DNA from: UBA5109 sp964606735
GTDB taxonomy: Bacteria; Pseudomonadota; Gammaproteobacteria; Pseudomonadales; Pseudohongiellaceae
DNA length: 44,498 nucleotides
Assembly (NCBI GenBank): GCA_964606735.1
Contig: CAZSHI010000018.1
Span: 1-44,498 of the forward strand
Direction: 5' to 3'
Part shown: piece by piece, positions 23,138 through 31,009 of the stretch
Numbering within the stretch: position 1 is the first letter of the stretch
Layout: each line of letters starts with the position of its first letter
Translations under genes and position numbers: made by a program
The notes under the pieces: generated by a model
Database searches by the model: none
What the model was told of the DNA's origin: nothing
Seen by the model: only the letters and a program-made list of their open reading frames with translations

Positions 23138-24094
23138 GCGCGCGACTGCGGCTTCGGCAACGGCTTGTAAACCGTCCCGGTAAGTTGAGGCAGGGACAGC
23201 CTGCAGGCAGTCGATAGCGGTGACAATACGCTGTTCAGCATTTTTTCGGGTATAGTCCAGTGCCCCTGAATCCCGCACAATGGCAACGATACTATCCAGA
23301 TGCTCTAGTCCTCCCTCACGGATGGCGTGGCCAATCAACTCCTTTTGTGAATCACTGCCATGTTGCATGACATATATGAGTGGCAGGGTTGGCTTGCCTT
23401 CGGCCAGGTCATCACCGATATTTTTACCCAATTCGCTGCTGTCACCGCTGTAATCCAGCACATCATCAATCAGCTGGAAGGCCATGCCTACCTGCAGGCC
23501 GAATTCATGTAATTTTTGCTGTGTCTGGTAATCGGTTCCCGCCAGAATGGCTGCTGACTGGCAGGCTGCGGCAAAGAGGATGGCGGTTTTGTTATGTATG
23601 ACATTCATGTAGTCCGATTCTGAGGCAGCAACATTGTGCTGATTGACCAGTTGCAGGACTTCTCCCTCGGATATCTTGTTGGTCGTTGCTGCCATGACCT
23701 CCATGATCTGCATGTCGGCAATTTCCACCAGTAACTGAAAAGCCCGCGAATAGATGAAATCACCGACCAGGACGCTGGAAGGGTTTCCCCAGCGGGTATT
23801 GGCGGTGGGGCGCCCACGCCGCATCTCAGACATATCCACGACATCGTCATGCAGCAGGGTGGCGGTGTGCAGAAATTCAATCACCGTGGCCAGATGAATG
23901 TGCTGTGATCCCTGATAGTCGAAGGCGCGGGCGCAAAGCAGGGCCAGTAGCGGGCGAATGCGTTTGCCTCCGGCCTCAATGAGGTAATGTCCAATATTTT
24001 CGATAAGCGGTACTTCAGAATGCAGTTGCTGGATGACATTGTCATTCAGCGCCTTGAAATCATCCTTCACATACTGCTGGATGCTTACAGCCAT
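23129..24094 (-). CDS. ispB: Octaprenyl (polyprenyl) diphosphate synthase
   Basis: IspB lengthens farnesyl diphosphate with isopentenyl diphosphate to give the ubiquinone side chain. The protein is 321 residues from the ATG at 24094 (327 from an upstream ATG at 24112; E. coli 323). It has the substrate-binding GGKRIRPLLALL (42-53), the first aspartate-rich motif LLHDDVVD (D83, D84, D87) with MRRGRPTANT, and the second motif LIDDVLDYSGD. A gap of about 200 bp separates it from the divergent rplU, the ispB-rplU-rpmA-obgE arrangement conserved across gammaproteobacteria. The C-terminal codons overlap the convergent MOSC gene. The exact chain length made cannot be told from sequence here. Confidence 0.95.
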   Translation of the reverse strand: MAVSIQQYVKDDFKALNDNVIQQLHSEVPLIENIGHYLIEAGGKRIRPLLALLCARAFDYQGSQHIHLATVIEFLHTATLLHDDVVDMSEMRRGRPTANTRWGNPSSVLVGDFIYSRAFQLLVEIADMQIMEVMAATTNKISEGEVLQLVNQHNVAASESDYMNVIHNKTAILFAAACQSAAILAGTDYQTQQKLHEFGLQVGMAFQLIDDVLDYSGDSSELGKNIGDDLAEGKPTLPLIYVMQHGSDSQKELIGHAIREGGLEHLDSIVAIVRDSGALDYTRKNAEQRIVTAIDCLQAVPASTYRDGLQAVAEAAVARSK

Positions 24095-24124
24095 AAACAG
24101 GGCCCGAATCATACAATCTGAGGC

Positions 24125-24153
24125 AGACTATTTAGGGGGGCGTGTAAAGTCAA
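24125..24153 (-). promoter_or_regulatory. Putative ispB promoter
   Basis: On the minus strand TTGACT (24148-24153) and TAGTCT (24125-24130) are spaced by 17 bp. The -35 is 5 of 6 and the -10 is weak. It lies about 30 bases upstream of the ispB ATG, so the leader would be short. Confidence 0.4.
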
Positions 24154-24228
24154 GAATACAGTGTTTTAGCCGTACGCAGCGATAGTGGGAATTTCGGGCC
24201 AAAGCCCTGAAAAAAGCCCGTTCCGGCC

Positions 24229-24257
24229 TTGCGCAAGCCGGACACTTCCCTTACAAT
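24229..24257 (+). promoter_or_regulatory. Promoter of rplU-rpmA
   Basis: TTGCGC (24229-24234) and TACAAT (24252-24257) are spaced by exactly 17 bp, 55 bases before the rplU ATG. The -35 lies inside an imperfect palindrome (CCGGCCTTGCGCAAGCCGG, about 24223-24241). A short leader hairpin (CCCTG-TAAAC-CAGGG, 24264-24278) begins near the predicted transcription start. The remainder of the 217-bp gap between ispB and rplU holds no gene that I can see. Confidence 0.72.
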
Positions 24258-24311
24258 TGCCGCCCCTGTAAACCAGGGTTCGAAGCAGAAGTAAATTCCG
24301 GAGTTAAAGTC

Positions 24312-24755
24312 ATGTATGCGGTTATAGAAAGTGGTGGCAAACAGCATCGCGTAGAAGAAGGCGAAGTTCTGCGTCTGGAGAAACTTGAAGCCAGCACGGG
24401 TGACAGTGTCAGTTTTGACAAGGTCCTGATGATCGGTGAAGGTGCTGATGTGAAAATCGGTAAACCCTATATCGAAGGCAATGTGACAGCGGAAGTGCTC
24501 AATCATGGTCGTGCGGACAAGGTCTCTATAATTAAATTCAGACGCCGTAAGCACCACATGAAGCATCAGGGTCATCGGCAGTGGTATACCGAAGTAAAAA
24601 TTACTGCCATCAGTGGCGGTAAAGCCAAGGCAGCTCCGGCAAAAGCGGAAGAAGACAGCGCAGCCCCCGCTAAAAAAGCTGCGTCAAAGAAGGCTGCTGC
24701 CAAAAAAGCGCCCGCCAAGAAAAAAGCGGCCGCTAAAGCGAAGAAAGAGGATTAG
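24312..24755 (+). CDS. rplU: 50S ribosomal protein L21 with a long basic C-terminal tail
   Basis: L21 binds 23S rRNA domain I. Residues 1-101 are a normal L21: MYAVIESGGKQHRVEEGEVL, FDKVLMIGEGADVKIGKPYI and IIKFRRRKHHMKHQGHRQWY, ending with TEVKITAI. E. coli L21 is 103 residues, whereas this protein is 147. The extra 44-46 residues are almost only Lys and Ala with a few Pro, Glu and Asp (KKAASKKAAAKKAPAKKKAA and similar), a histone-H1-like low-complexity tail. The reading frame, the ATG with its GGAG site (24301-24304), and the 2-bp gap to rpmA leave no doubt that the tail is translated if the sequence is right. The tail is on the solvent side in known ribosome structures (family knowledge), so it could contact rRNA or DNA. 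Confidence 0.95.
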   Translation: MYAVIESGGKQHRVEEGEVLRLEKLEASTGDSVSFDKVLMIGEGADVKIGKPYIEGNVTAEVLNHGRADKVSIIKFRRRKHHMKHQGHRQWYTEVKITAISGGKAKAAPAKAEEDSAAPAKKAASKKAAAKKAPAKKKAAAKAKKED

Positions 24756-24757
24756 TC

Positions 24758-25021
24758 ATGGCTCACAAGAAAGCAGGTGGTAGTACTAATAACGGTCGCG
24801 ATTCGATTTCCAAACGCCTCGGTGTCAAACTGTTCGGAGGTGAAAGTGTAGCGGCAGGCAATATCATTGTGCGTCAGCGTGGAACACGTTTTCATGCAGG
24901 CGAGAATGTTGGTATTGGTAAAGACCATACCCTGTTTGCCAAAACAGACGGCAAAGTAAAGTTTCAAGCCAAAGGCCCGCAAAAGCGTACTTACGTTAGT
25001 GTAGAGACGGCAAGCGCTTAA
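24758..25021 (+). CDS. rpmA: 50S ribosomal protein L27
   Basis: L27 reaches the peptidyl-transferase centre with its N-terminus. The 87-residue protein starts MAHKKAGGSTNNGRDSISKR, as in E. coli, without the N-terminal pre-sequence that Firmicutes cleave off. The conserved GNIIVRQRGTRFHAGENVGI and KDHTLFAKTDGKV segments are present. It begins 2 bases after the rplU stop and is followed by a terminator, so rplU-rpmA form a unit. Confidence 0.98.
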   Translation: MAHKKAGGSTNNGRDSISKRLGVKLFGGESVAAGNIIVRQRGTRFHAGENVGIGKDHTLFAKTDGKVKFQAKGPQKRTYVSVETASA

Positions 25022-25040
25022 ACCTTGAGCTGACTGTTAA

Positions 25041-25070
25041 AAAACCCTGTCTCTGACAGGGTTTTTTTTT
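25041..25070 (+). terminator. Rho-independent terminator after rpmA
   Basis: AACCCTGTC-TCT-GACAGGGTT forms a 9-bp stem with a 3-nt loop, extended by flanking A and T runs and followed by nine or more Ts. It lies 20 bases after the rpmA stop and separates rplU-rpmA from obgE. Confidence 0.92.
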
Positions 25071-25117
25071 GATGGTGTAAAATTGACTGAAGTAAGGTTC
25101 ACAAACAGTTCCAGATC

Positions 25118-26302
25118 ATGAAATTTGTCGACGAAGCAGAAATATTTGTAGAAGCCGGTCAGGGCGGTAAGGGCGCCATGAGCTTTCTGCGCGAAAAATT
25201 TATCGAAAAAGGCGGTCCCGATGGTGGCGATGGTGGTGATGGAGGCTCGGTGTATCTGGTTGCAGATACGGCACTGAATACTCTGGTGGATTTTCGCTAT
25301 CAGCCTCGTTACCAGGCCCAGGCCGGGGAGTCGGGCGGAAAACGCAATTGTACTGGGGCCAGCGGCAGTGATCTGGAGATTAAAGTGCCGGTCGGTACTT
25401 CCGTGCTGGTGGCTGAAACCGACGAAGTCATTGGAGACCTGTTGATCGAAGGCCAGCGGCTGCTGGTGGCGCAGGGTGGCAAAAAGGGTTTGGGGAATGC
25501 CCGTTTTAAATCCAGTGTGAATCGCGCCCCTCGAAAAACCACTTCAGGTACAGCCGGTGAGTCACGTCGTCTGTTCCTGCAGTTAAAAGTACTGGCCGAT
25601 GTTGGCTTGCTGGGTTTACCCAATGCCGGCAAATCCACCCTGATTCGGGCCGTGTCTTCAGCCAAACCCAAGGTGGCTGACTATCCCTTTACTACGCTGG
25701 TGCCGAATCTGGGTGTGGTCAGGCTGGGGATGGAACGCAGTTTTGTCATGGCGGATATTCCTGGCTTGATTCCAGGGGCAGCCGATGGCGCGGGGCTGGG
25801 TATCCGCTTTCTCAAACACTTGAGCCGGAGCCGAGTGCTGCTGCATCTGGTGGATGTTGCCCCCTTTGATGACAGTGACCCGGCTGAATCAGTTCAGGCG
25901 ATCACGGAAGAACTGGAGAAATTCAGCCCGACCCTGGCACAAAAAGAACGCTGGCTGGTCTTGAATAAAGTAGACTTGCTGGACGAACATGAAGCTGATG
26001 AACAGTGTAAACAGCTGCTGGCAAAGCTTGATTGGCAGGGCAGGGTATTCAGGATTTCTGCTATCAGTTCGCGAGGTACCCGAGAGCTGAGCGAAGCCCT
26101 GATGCAGGAAATAGAAGCACGTAATGAATTGCTGGCTCAAGACGAGAACCTGCGAATTCAGGCACAGGAAATCCAGGCACAGATGGATTATGAAATCAGG
26201 CGTAGCATCGAGCGCAGCAGGGCGCTGTGGCGTGAAAAACGCAAAAGCACCGGTGATGATGAAGACGACTATGATGTAGAAGTCGAGTATGTCAATGAAT
26301 AA
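25118..26302 (+). CDS. obgE: GTPase ObgE/CgtA
   Basis: Obg is an essential GTPase for 50S subunit maturation and stringent control. The 394-residue protein has the glycine-rich Obg fold (about 1-158: FVDEAEIFVEAGQGGKGAMS, KGGPDGGDGGDGGSVYLVAD). The G domain follows, with G1 GLPNAGKST (166-174), switch I DYPFTTLVPNLGVV, G3 DIPGLIPGAADGAGLG and G4 NKVD. The C-terminal tail is acidic (DDEDDYDVEVEYVNE), as in other proteobacteria. The stop overlaps the proB start by 14 bases. It follows the rpmA terminator; a TAAAAT (about 25077) could be its own -10. Confidence 0.97.
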   Translation: MKFVDEAEIFVEAGQGGKGAMSFLREKFIEKGGPDGGDGGDGGSVYLVADTALNTLVDFRYQPRYQAQAGESGGKRNCTGASGSDLEIKVPVGTSVLVAETDEVIGDLLIEGQRLLVAQGGKKGLGNARFKSSVNRAPRKTTSGTAGESRRLFLQLKVLADVGLLGLPNAGKSTLIRAVSSAKPKVADYPFTTLVPNLGVVRLGMERSFVMADIPGLIPGAADGAGLGIRFLKHLSRSRVLLHLVDVAPFDDSDPAESVQAITEELEKFSPTLAQKERWLVLNKVDLLDEHEADEQCKQLLAKLDWQGRVFRISAISSRGTRELSEALMQEIEARNELLAQDENLRIQAQEIQAQMDYEIRRSIERSRALWREKRKSTGDDEDDYDVEVEYVNE

Positions 26303-27416
26303 GCGAGAACAATTAATCAATGCCCGTACCTGGGTTATCAAGCTGGGCAGTTCCCTGGTAACGGATAATGGTCGTGGATTGAACCGCGAAAAAATTGCCG
26401 ACTGGGTTAAACAGATCATCAGGCTACAGGAGCTGGGCGTGGAAGTGGTGCTGGTATCTTCGGGCGCTGTTGCTGAAGGTGTGGCTCGATTGGGCTTGAA
26501 GGGTCGACCCACTGCAATACATGAACAGCAGGCAGCAGCAGCCGTCGGTCAAATGGGGCTGATTCAAGCCTACGAAACCTGTTTCAGTGCTGACAACAAG
26601 CACACTGCGCAGGTGCTGCTGACGCATGATGATCTGTCCAACCGAACCCGTTACCTGAATGCCAAAAGTACCCTGAATACCCTGCTGTCCCTAGGGGTTA
26701 CGCCGGTAATTAACGAGAATGACACGGTGGTAACCGAAGAAATCTGTTTTGGTGATAACGATACACTGGCCGGCTTGGTGGCGAACCTCATCAATGCACA
26801 GGCCCTCATTATCATGACCGATCAGGACGGTCTCTTTAATGCGGACCCGCGAACAAGCAATAAAGCAGCCTTGATTCACGAGGCCAGCAGCCATGACGAA
26901 AGCCTGATGCAATATGCCGGAGGTAGTGGTGAGCTGGGCAAGGGGGGTATGCAGACCAAGCTCAAGGCAGCACGGTTGGCAGCGCGTTCTGGTACACTGA
27001 CAGCGATTGTTAACGGCAATACGCCGGGCATTCTGATTGACCTGAAACAGGGCAAGCAGCGCGGAACGATCTTGTTGCCGGAAACCCAACCTATTGCAGC
27101 AAGAAAACAGTGGCTTGCCAGTCACCTGAAGCTCAGTGGTGAGCTGGAGCTTGATGAAGGTGCCGTGCGCGTACTGCTCGATTCTGGCAAGAGTCTGCTG
27201 CCAGTCGGGGTGACGGCAGTCAGAGGAAAGTTTCAACGCGGAGCACTGGTGGCCTGTGTGGATCAGAAGGGGGCAACCATTGCCCGTGGACTGGTCAATT
27301 ATGATGCCGATGAAGCCAGGCAGATTATCAGCAAACCCAGCAGCCAGATTCTGCAGATACTGGGTTATGACGGGGATCATGAAATGATCCATCGCGACAA
27401 TCTGGTGCTGACCTGA
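26289..27416 (+). CDS. proB: Glutamate 5-kinase
   Basis: ProB phosphorylates glutamate in the first step of proline synthesis and is feedback-inhibited by proline. The 375-residue protein has an amino-acid-kinase domain: WVIKLGSSLVTDNGRGLN, VVLVSSGAVAEGVARLG, TPVINENDTV, FGDNDTLAGLVANLINA and GELGKGGMQTKLKAARLA. A C-terminal PUA domain (about 285-375, including VRVLLDSGKSLLPVGVTAV) follows; this is the long form, as in E. coli. It starts at an ATG inside the end of obgE (14-base overlap), with a second in-frame ATG 6 bases later. The obgE-proB coupling is common in gammaproteobacteria. Confidence 0.96.
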   Translation: MSMNKREQLINARTWVIKLGSSLVTDNGRGLNREKIADWVKQIIRLQELGVEVVLVSSGAVAEGVARLGLKGRPTAIHEQQAAAAVGQMGLIQAYETCFSADNKHTAQVLLTHDDLSNRTRYLNAKSTLNTLLSLGVTPVINENDTVVTEEICFGDNDTLAGLVANLINAQALIIMTDQDGLFNADPRTSNKAALIHEASSHDESLMQYAGGSGELGKGGMQTKLKAARLAARSGTLTAIVNGNTPGILIDLKQGKQRGTILLPETQPIAARKQWLASHLKLSGELELDEGAVRVLLDSGKSLLPVGVTAVRGKFQRGALVACVDQKGATIARGLVNYDADEARQIISKPSSQILQILGYDGDHEMIHRDNLVLT

Positions 27417-27441
27417 GTAAGAGGCTCAGTGGAAAAGGTAT

Positions 27442-27470
27442 AAAAAAACCGGCTTGAGCCGGTTTTTTTT
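27442..27470. terminator. Bidirectional terminator between proB and rpsT
   Basis: AACCGGC-TTGA-GCCGGTT forms a GC-rich stem, with seven As on its left and eight Ts on its right. It can therefore stop both proB (plus strand) and rpsT (minus strand). It fills the 57-bp gap between their stop codons. Confidence 0.9.
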
Positions 27471-27473
27471 ATC

Positions 27474-27740
27474 TCAGGCTTTTAACGCCCGAATATGGCC
27501 GTTGAGCCTGCTTTTATGCCGGGCGGCCTTGTTCTTGTGAATAATGCCTTTATCAGCCATGCGGTCAATAACCGGGACAGCATCCTTGTAGGCAGCACTG
27601 GCTGCTTCATAATCCTTGCTGGCAATAGCGGCATCCACCTTTTTGATATAGGTACGAACCATGGATCGGAAGCTGGCATTATGGCCACGACGGTTTTCCG
27701 CCTGTTTGGCTCTTTTGCGGGCTTGAGGTGTATTAGCCAA
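27474..27740 (-). CDS. rpsT: 30S ribosomal protein S20 (TTG start)
   Basis: S20 binds 16S rRNA and helps 30S assembly. The 88-residue protein ANTPQARKRAKQAENRRGHN continues with the helical hairpin FRSMVRTYIKKVDAAIASK and ends with KNKAARHKSRLNGHIRALKA, full length. The start codon is TTG at 27738-27740, preceded by a good AAAGGAG site; there is no ATG in a suitable place. E. coli rpsT is also known to start with UUG, where the weak codon is linked to autogenous control by S20, so the same control is likely here. It is divergent from murJ. Confidence 0.96.
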   Translation of the reverse strand: MANTPQARKRAKQAENRRGHNASFRSMVRTYIKKVDAAIASKDYEAASAAYKDAVPVIDRMADKGIIHKNKAARHKSRLNGHIRALKA

Positions 27741-27810
27741 GTTGGGCTCCTTTGTTCAATTCTGTAAATCGGGTGATTCGGGCGTCTCTGCTACCCGAAA
27801 AAAGACGCGA

Positions 27811-27839
27811 ACTATGCAGTTTTGCGGCAGATTTGTCAA
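27811..27839 (-). promoter_or_regulatory. Promoter of rpsT
   Basis: On the minus strand a perfect TTGACA (27834-27839) and CATAGT (27811-27816) are 17 bp apart, followed by a G+C-rich discriminator (TCGCGTC) typical of growth-rate-controlled ribosomal promoters. The predicted leader of about 65 nt ends at the TTG start codon. Confidence 0.75.
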
Positions 27840-27903
27840 TAGCAGTGCTGGTAAGATACCCACTGAATCGCTAAGATGCGGGCTTTTGGGTACTGAGCAA
27901 AGC

Positions 27904-29487
27904 ATGCAGGAAGAGTTGCCAAAGCAGCAGGGCAATGCAGAAAAACCGGGAGCAGAAAAATCACTGGCCCGCTCCTCTCTGGTGGTTTCGTCACTGACTT
28001 TCCTTTCCCGAATCATGGGGTTGCTGCGCGAAATCGTGATTGCAGCTTTATTTGGTGCCAGTGCCGAGGCGGATGCCTTCTTTGTTGCTTTTCGAATTCC
28101 CAATTTTTTACGTCGGCTGTTTGCCGAAGGGGCCTTTTCCCAGGCTTTTGTGCCTGTTTTATCGGAATACCGACAAAAGCGTTCGAGGGAGGAAGTGAAA
28201 ATACTGCTGGATCATGTAGCCGGCAGACTGAGTAGTATTTTACTGATGGTCAGTGTGGTGGGAGTCATCGGCGCACCGGTACTGGCGACCGTTTTCGCAC
28301 CGGGGTATCTGGATGAGAGTGAAAAATTCAACCTGCTGGTGGATATGCTACGGATTACCTTTCCTTATATTCTGCTGATTTCACTGACCGGCTTTGCCGG
28401 CGGCATCCTCAACTCCTACAATCATTTTGCCGTGCCGGCTTTTACCCCTGTATTTCTGAATATTACCCTCATTATTTGTGCGGTCTGGCTTAGTCCCTTG
28501 TTTGCCGAACCGGTGCTTGCCATTGCCTGGGGTGTCATCATCGCCGGTATTATTCAGGTGATGTTCCAGTTGCCTTTTCTGGGTCACCTGCACCTGATTC
28601 CAAGGCCCCGTCTGCAGCCCAAACATGAAGGCGTGGCACAGATTATCACCCTCATGATACCTATCATGTTTTCCGTTTCAGTTGGTCAGATCAATCTTTT
28701 GCTCGACACAGTGCTGGTGACCTTCATAGCAGGGGATGGCAATGTCAGCTGGCTTTACTATGCAGACCGCATCATGTACCTGCCACTGGGTGTGTTTGCT
28801 GTGGCGATAGCGACCGTGATCCTGCCCTCACTCTCGCGCAAGCACGCAGAAGCTTCAGTTGAGCATTTTAAAGCCACTCTGGACTGGGGGCTGCGCTGTA
28901 TTTTGCTGATCGGGATGCCGGCAAGCATCGCTCTGGTTGCGCTGGCACAACCCCTGGTCATTACCATATACCAGCGCGGTGAATTTACTGGCGAATCGGT
29001 ACTGCCGACTGCCCAGGCCCTGCAGGCCTACTCCTTGGGACTGATTGCCTTCATGGCTGTCAAGGTGCTGGCTTCGGCCTATTTCTCCCGGCAGGACACC
29101 AGGACACCGGTTCGTTACGGTATTATAGCGATGCTCAGCAACATGATTATGAACCTTCTGCTGATTCTTCCCCTGGCTCATGTCGGCCTGGCACTGGCAA
29201 CGGCATTTTCCTCCTGGGTCAATGCCGGTTTACTGCTTTTTGGTTTGATGAAACTGAACCTGTTTAGTTTCCAGCGCTTCTTCTGGGGGCTCTGCTTGCG
29301 CCTCTTGGCAGCCAACATCCTGATGCTCCTGTTTCTGTTGCAATTTGCCGATGATGCGCTCGCCTGGCTGGCCTGGAGTAACACCCAGCGTGTTTATGAG
29401 CTTGCTTTTCTTTGCCTGGGTGGGGCCCTTGTTTATCTGCTCGGCCTATTGCTGGTAGGGCTCAAGCCCTGCGATTTTTATCACTGA
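27904..29487 (+). CDS. murJ: Lipid II flippase MurJ (MviN)
   Basis: MurJ moves lipid II across the inner membrane for peptidoglycan synthesis. The 527-residue protein from the ATG at 27904 is a 14-helix MOP-family transporter. It has the family N-terminus SSLTFLSRIMGLLREIVIAA, the charged cavity motif RIPNFLRRLFAEGAFSQAFV and PIMFSVSVGQINLLLDTVLV in the middle. A longer frame opens at 27742 through the rpsT promoter, but it lacks homology and would put about 54 extra residues in front, so it is not used. The extra stretch before the first helix (QEELPKQQGNAEKPGAEKSL) is hydrophilic. Its neighbours rpsT and ribF match the conserved order. Confidence 0.95.
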   Translation: MQEELPKQQGNAEKPGAEKSLARSSLVVSSLTFLSRIMGLLREIVIAALFGASAEADAFFVAFRIPNFLRRLFAEGAFSQAFVPVLSEYRQKRSREEVKILLDHVAGRLSSILLMVSVVGVIGAPVLATVFAPGYLDESEKFNLLVDMLRITFPYILLISLTGFAGGILNSYNHFAVPAFTPVFLNITLIICAVWLSPLFAEPVLAIAWGVIIAGIIQVMFQLPFLGHLHLIPRPRLQPKHEGVAQIITLMIPIMFSVSVGQINLLLDTVLVTFIAGDGNVSWLYYADRIMYLPLGVFAVAIATVILPSLSRKHAEASVEHFKATLDWGLRCILLIGMPASIALVALAQPLVITIYQRGEFTGESVLPTAQALQAYSLGLIAFMAVKVLASAYFSRQDTRTPVRYGIIAMLSNMIMNLLLILPLAHVGLALATAFSSWVNAGLLLFGLMKLNLFSFQRFFWGLCLRLLAANILMLLFLLQFADDALAWLAWSNTQRVYELAFLCLGGALVYLLGLLLVGLKPCDFYH

Positions 29488-29512
29488 AACACATTGCTGT
29501 TGCGCTTACCGC

Positions 29513-29518
29513 TATAAT
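29513..29518 (+). promoter_or_regulatory. Putative -10 box for ribF
   Basis: A perfect TATAAT lies 29 bases before the ribF ATG, in the 60-bp gap after murJ. The best -35 candidates (ACATTG or CATTGC at 15-16 bp) are weak. Confidence 0.45.
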
Positions 29519-29547
29519 GTTCTCCCCTTGAACTGGTCTGGTGACTG

Positions 29548-30498
29548 ATGGACGTATTTAACGAGTTAATAAAGCTGCAGACGACTTATCCGAACTGCGT
29601 GGCGACTATCGGGAAATATGATGGCATGCATCGGGGGCACCAGCTGATTCTGAATACTCTAAAACAGCGTGCGGCAGAGCTCGAACTGCCTTCACTGGTG
29701 ATTCTCAGTGAGCCCCAACCTGAAGAATTCTTTAATGCTGCACAGGCTCCAGCTCGGCTGCTCAGCTTCACTGATAAAGTATATTTTCTGCAAAAGCAGG
29801 GTATCGACATGGTTTATAAAATGAGTTTTGACAAGGCTTTGAGTGAGTTAAGCGCTGAAGCTTTCGTGGAAAATGTGCTGCATGAGGGTTTGGGTGTGAA
29901 GGCGCTGGTGATTGGTGATGACTTCCGTTTTGGAAAAAACAGAGCGGGTGATTTTTCACTCCTGCAGAAAATGGGGATGGAGCTGGGGTTCAGTGTTGAA
30001 GCGACGCCCAGTTGCGTGATCGACGGCCAACGGGTCAGCAGTACGCTCTTACGGGAGAAGTTACAGGCAGGTGATTGTGATGCTGTTGAGCAATTGCTGG
30101 GCAGACCTTATCAACTCAGGGGAGAAGTTGTGAAGGGCCAGCAGTTAGGGCGTCAGCTGGGTTTCCCGACTGCCAACATTGCGGTTGCGATGGAGCGCCT
30201 GGCAATTGAGGGTATTTTTGTCGCCAGTGCTGAATTTGAAGGGCGTAGTATTCCGGGAGTGGCTAGTGTAGGGTATAAGCCGAGTATTGCTGGAAGGCAT
30301 GGACTGGCTGTTGAAATATTTCTGCTGGATTTTAATGAGAATCTTTACGGAAAAATACTGACGATCAGTTTTCTCAAGAAAATTCGTCAGCAGGAAAAAT
30401 TCACCGACCTGGATGTACTGAAAACCAGAATGCAAGAGGATCTGGACATAGCGCTAGATTATTTTAATCGTGAGGCCGAGCTTGCAAAACACCCTTAA
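29548..30498 (+). CDS. ribF: Bifunctional riboflavin kinase / FMN adenylyltransferase
   Basis: RibF makes FMN and then FAD from riboflavin. The 316-residue protein has an N-terminal nucleotidyltransferase domain. It shows VATIGKYDGMHRGHQLIL, where most members have GNFDGVH, plus EPQPEEFFNAAQAPARLL, GDDFRFGKNRAGDF and the VSSTLLREKL motif. The C-terminal riboflavin-kinase domain (from about 185: GRPYQLRGEVVKGQQLGRQ, GFPTANI) ends near residue 305. The HxGH core is kept despite the Lys-Tyr change. It overlaps the next gene, lspA, by up to 29 bases. In most proteobacteria ileS lies between ribF and lspA, and it is absent here. Confidence 0.95.
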   Translation: MDVFNELIKLQTTYPNCVATIGKYDGMHRGHQLILNTLKQRAAELELPSLVILSEPQPEEFFNAAQAPARLLSFTDKVYFLQKQGIDMVYKMSFDKALSELSAEAFVENVLHEGLGVKALVIGDDFRFGKNRAGDFSLLQKMGMELGFSVEATPSCVIDGQRVSSTLLREKLQAGDCDAVEQLLGRPYQLRGEVVKGQQLGRQLGFPTANIAVAMERLAIEGIFVASAEFEGRSIPGVASVGYKPSIAGRHGLAVEIFLLDFNENLYGKILTISFLKKIRQQEKFTDLDVLKTRMQEDLDIALDYFNREAELAKHP

Positions 30499-31009
30499 GC
30501 AGGACTTCCTGTTCAGAACATCGACATTACTGACCTTTTCCGTGGTGATTGTACTGCTGGATCAGCTAAGTAAATATCTGTGCAATACCTATCTGTCCTA
30601 TGGACAGCCACTGACGGTATTTCCCGGTTTTGATCTTTTGCTGGCCTATAATTCAGGTGCGGCTTTTAGTTTCTTGAGTGATGCTGGGGGCTGGCAACGC
30701 TGGTTTTTTACTGTGCTGTCGTTTGCCATCAGTTGCCTGATTCTGGTGTGGTTAACCAGAATTCCTCACAGGGAAAAACTGCTGGCCCTGGCTTTGTGTC
30801 TGATACTGGGAGGTGCAGTGGGAAATCTGATTGACCGTTTGGTGCATGGTTATGTGGTGGACTTTATCAGCCTTTATTTTCAGCAATACCGCTTTGCCAC
30901 CTTCAATATTGCTGATTCCGCGATCAGTATCGGCGCCCTGCTGTTGGTAGTGGAAGTCATAACCGGCAAGGGTGAAAGTAAAACGGACAATGGTGCTCAT
31001 GCAGGATAA
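30470..31009 (+). CDS. lspA: Lipoprotein signal peptidase (signal peptidase II)
   Basis: LspA cleaves signal peptides of diacylated prolipoproteins in the inner membrane, and so serves LolB and the other lipoproteins of this window. The 179-residue protein has four membrane helices. Catalytic aspartates are in GNLIDRLVHGYVVDFISL and FNIADSAISIGALLL, and the conserved N-terminal pattern is VIVLLDQLSKYL. Its start is a GTG at 30470 or a TTG at 30482, both inside ribF; neither has a clear ribosome site, so translation is probably coupled to ribF. The C-terminus (VITGKGESKTDNGAHAG) extends a little past the usual end and overlaps the fkpB start. Confidence 0.93.
   Translation: MRPSLQNTLKQDFLFRTSTLLTFSVVIVLLDQLSKYLCNTYLSYGQPLTVFPGFDLLLAYNSGAAFSFLSDAGGWQRWFFTVLSFAISCLILVWLTRIPHREKLLALALCLILGGAVGNLIDRLVHGYVVDFISLYFQQYRFATFNIADSAISIGALLLVVEVITGKGESKTDNGAHAG

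Noticed and set aside
27742..27903. N-terminal extension of murJ by 54 codons
   Set aside because: It runs through the rpsT promoter and leader and has no transporter features; the ATG at 27904 gives the normal length.
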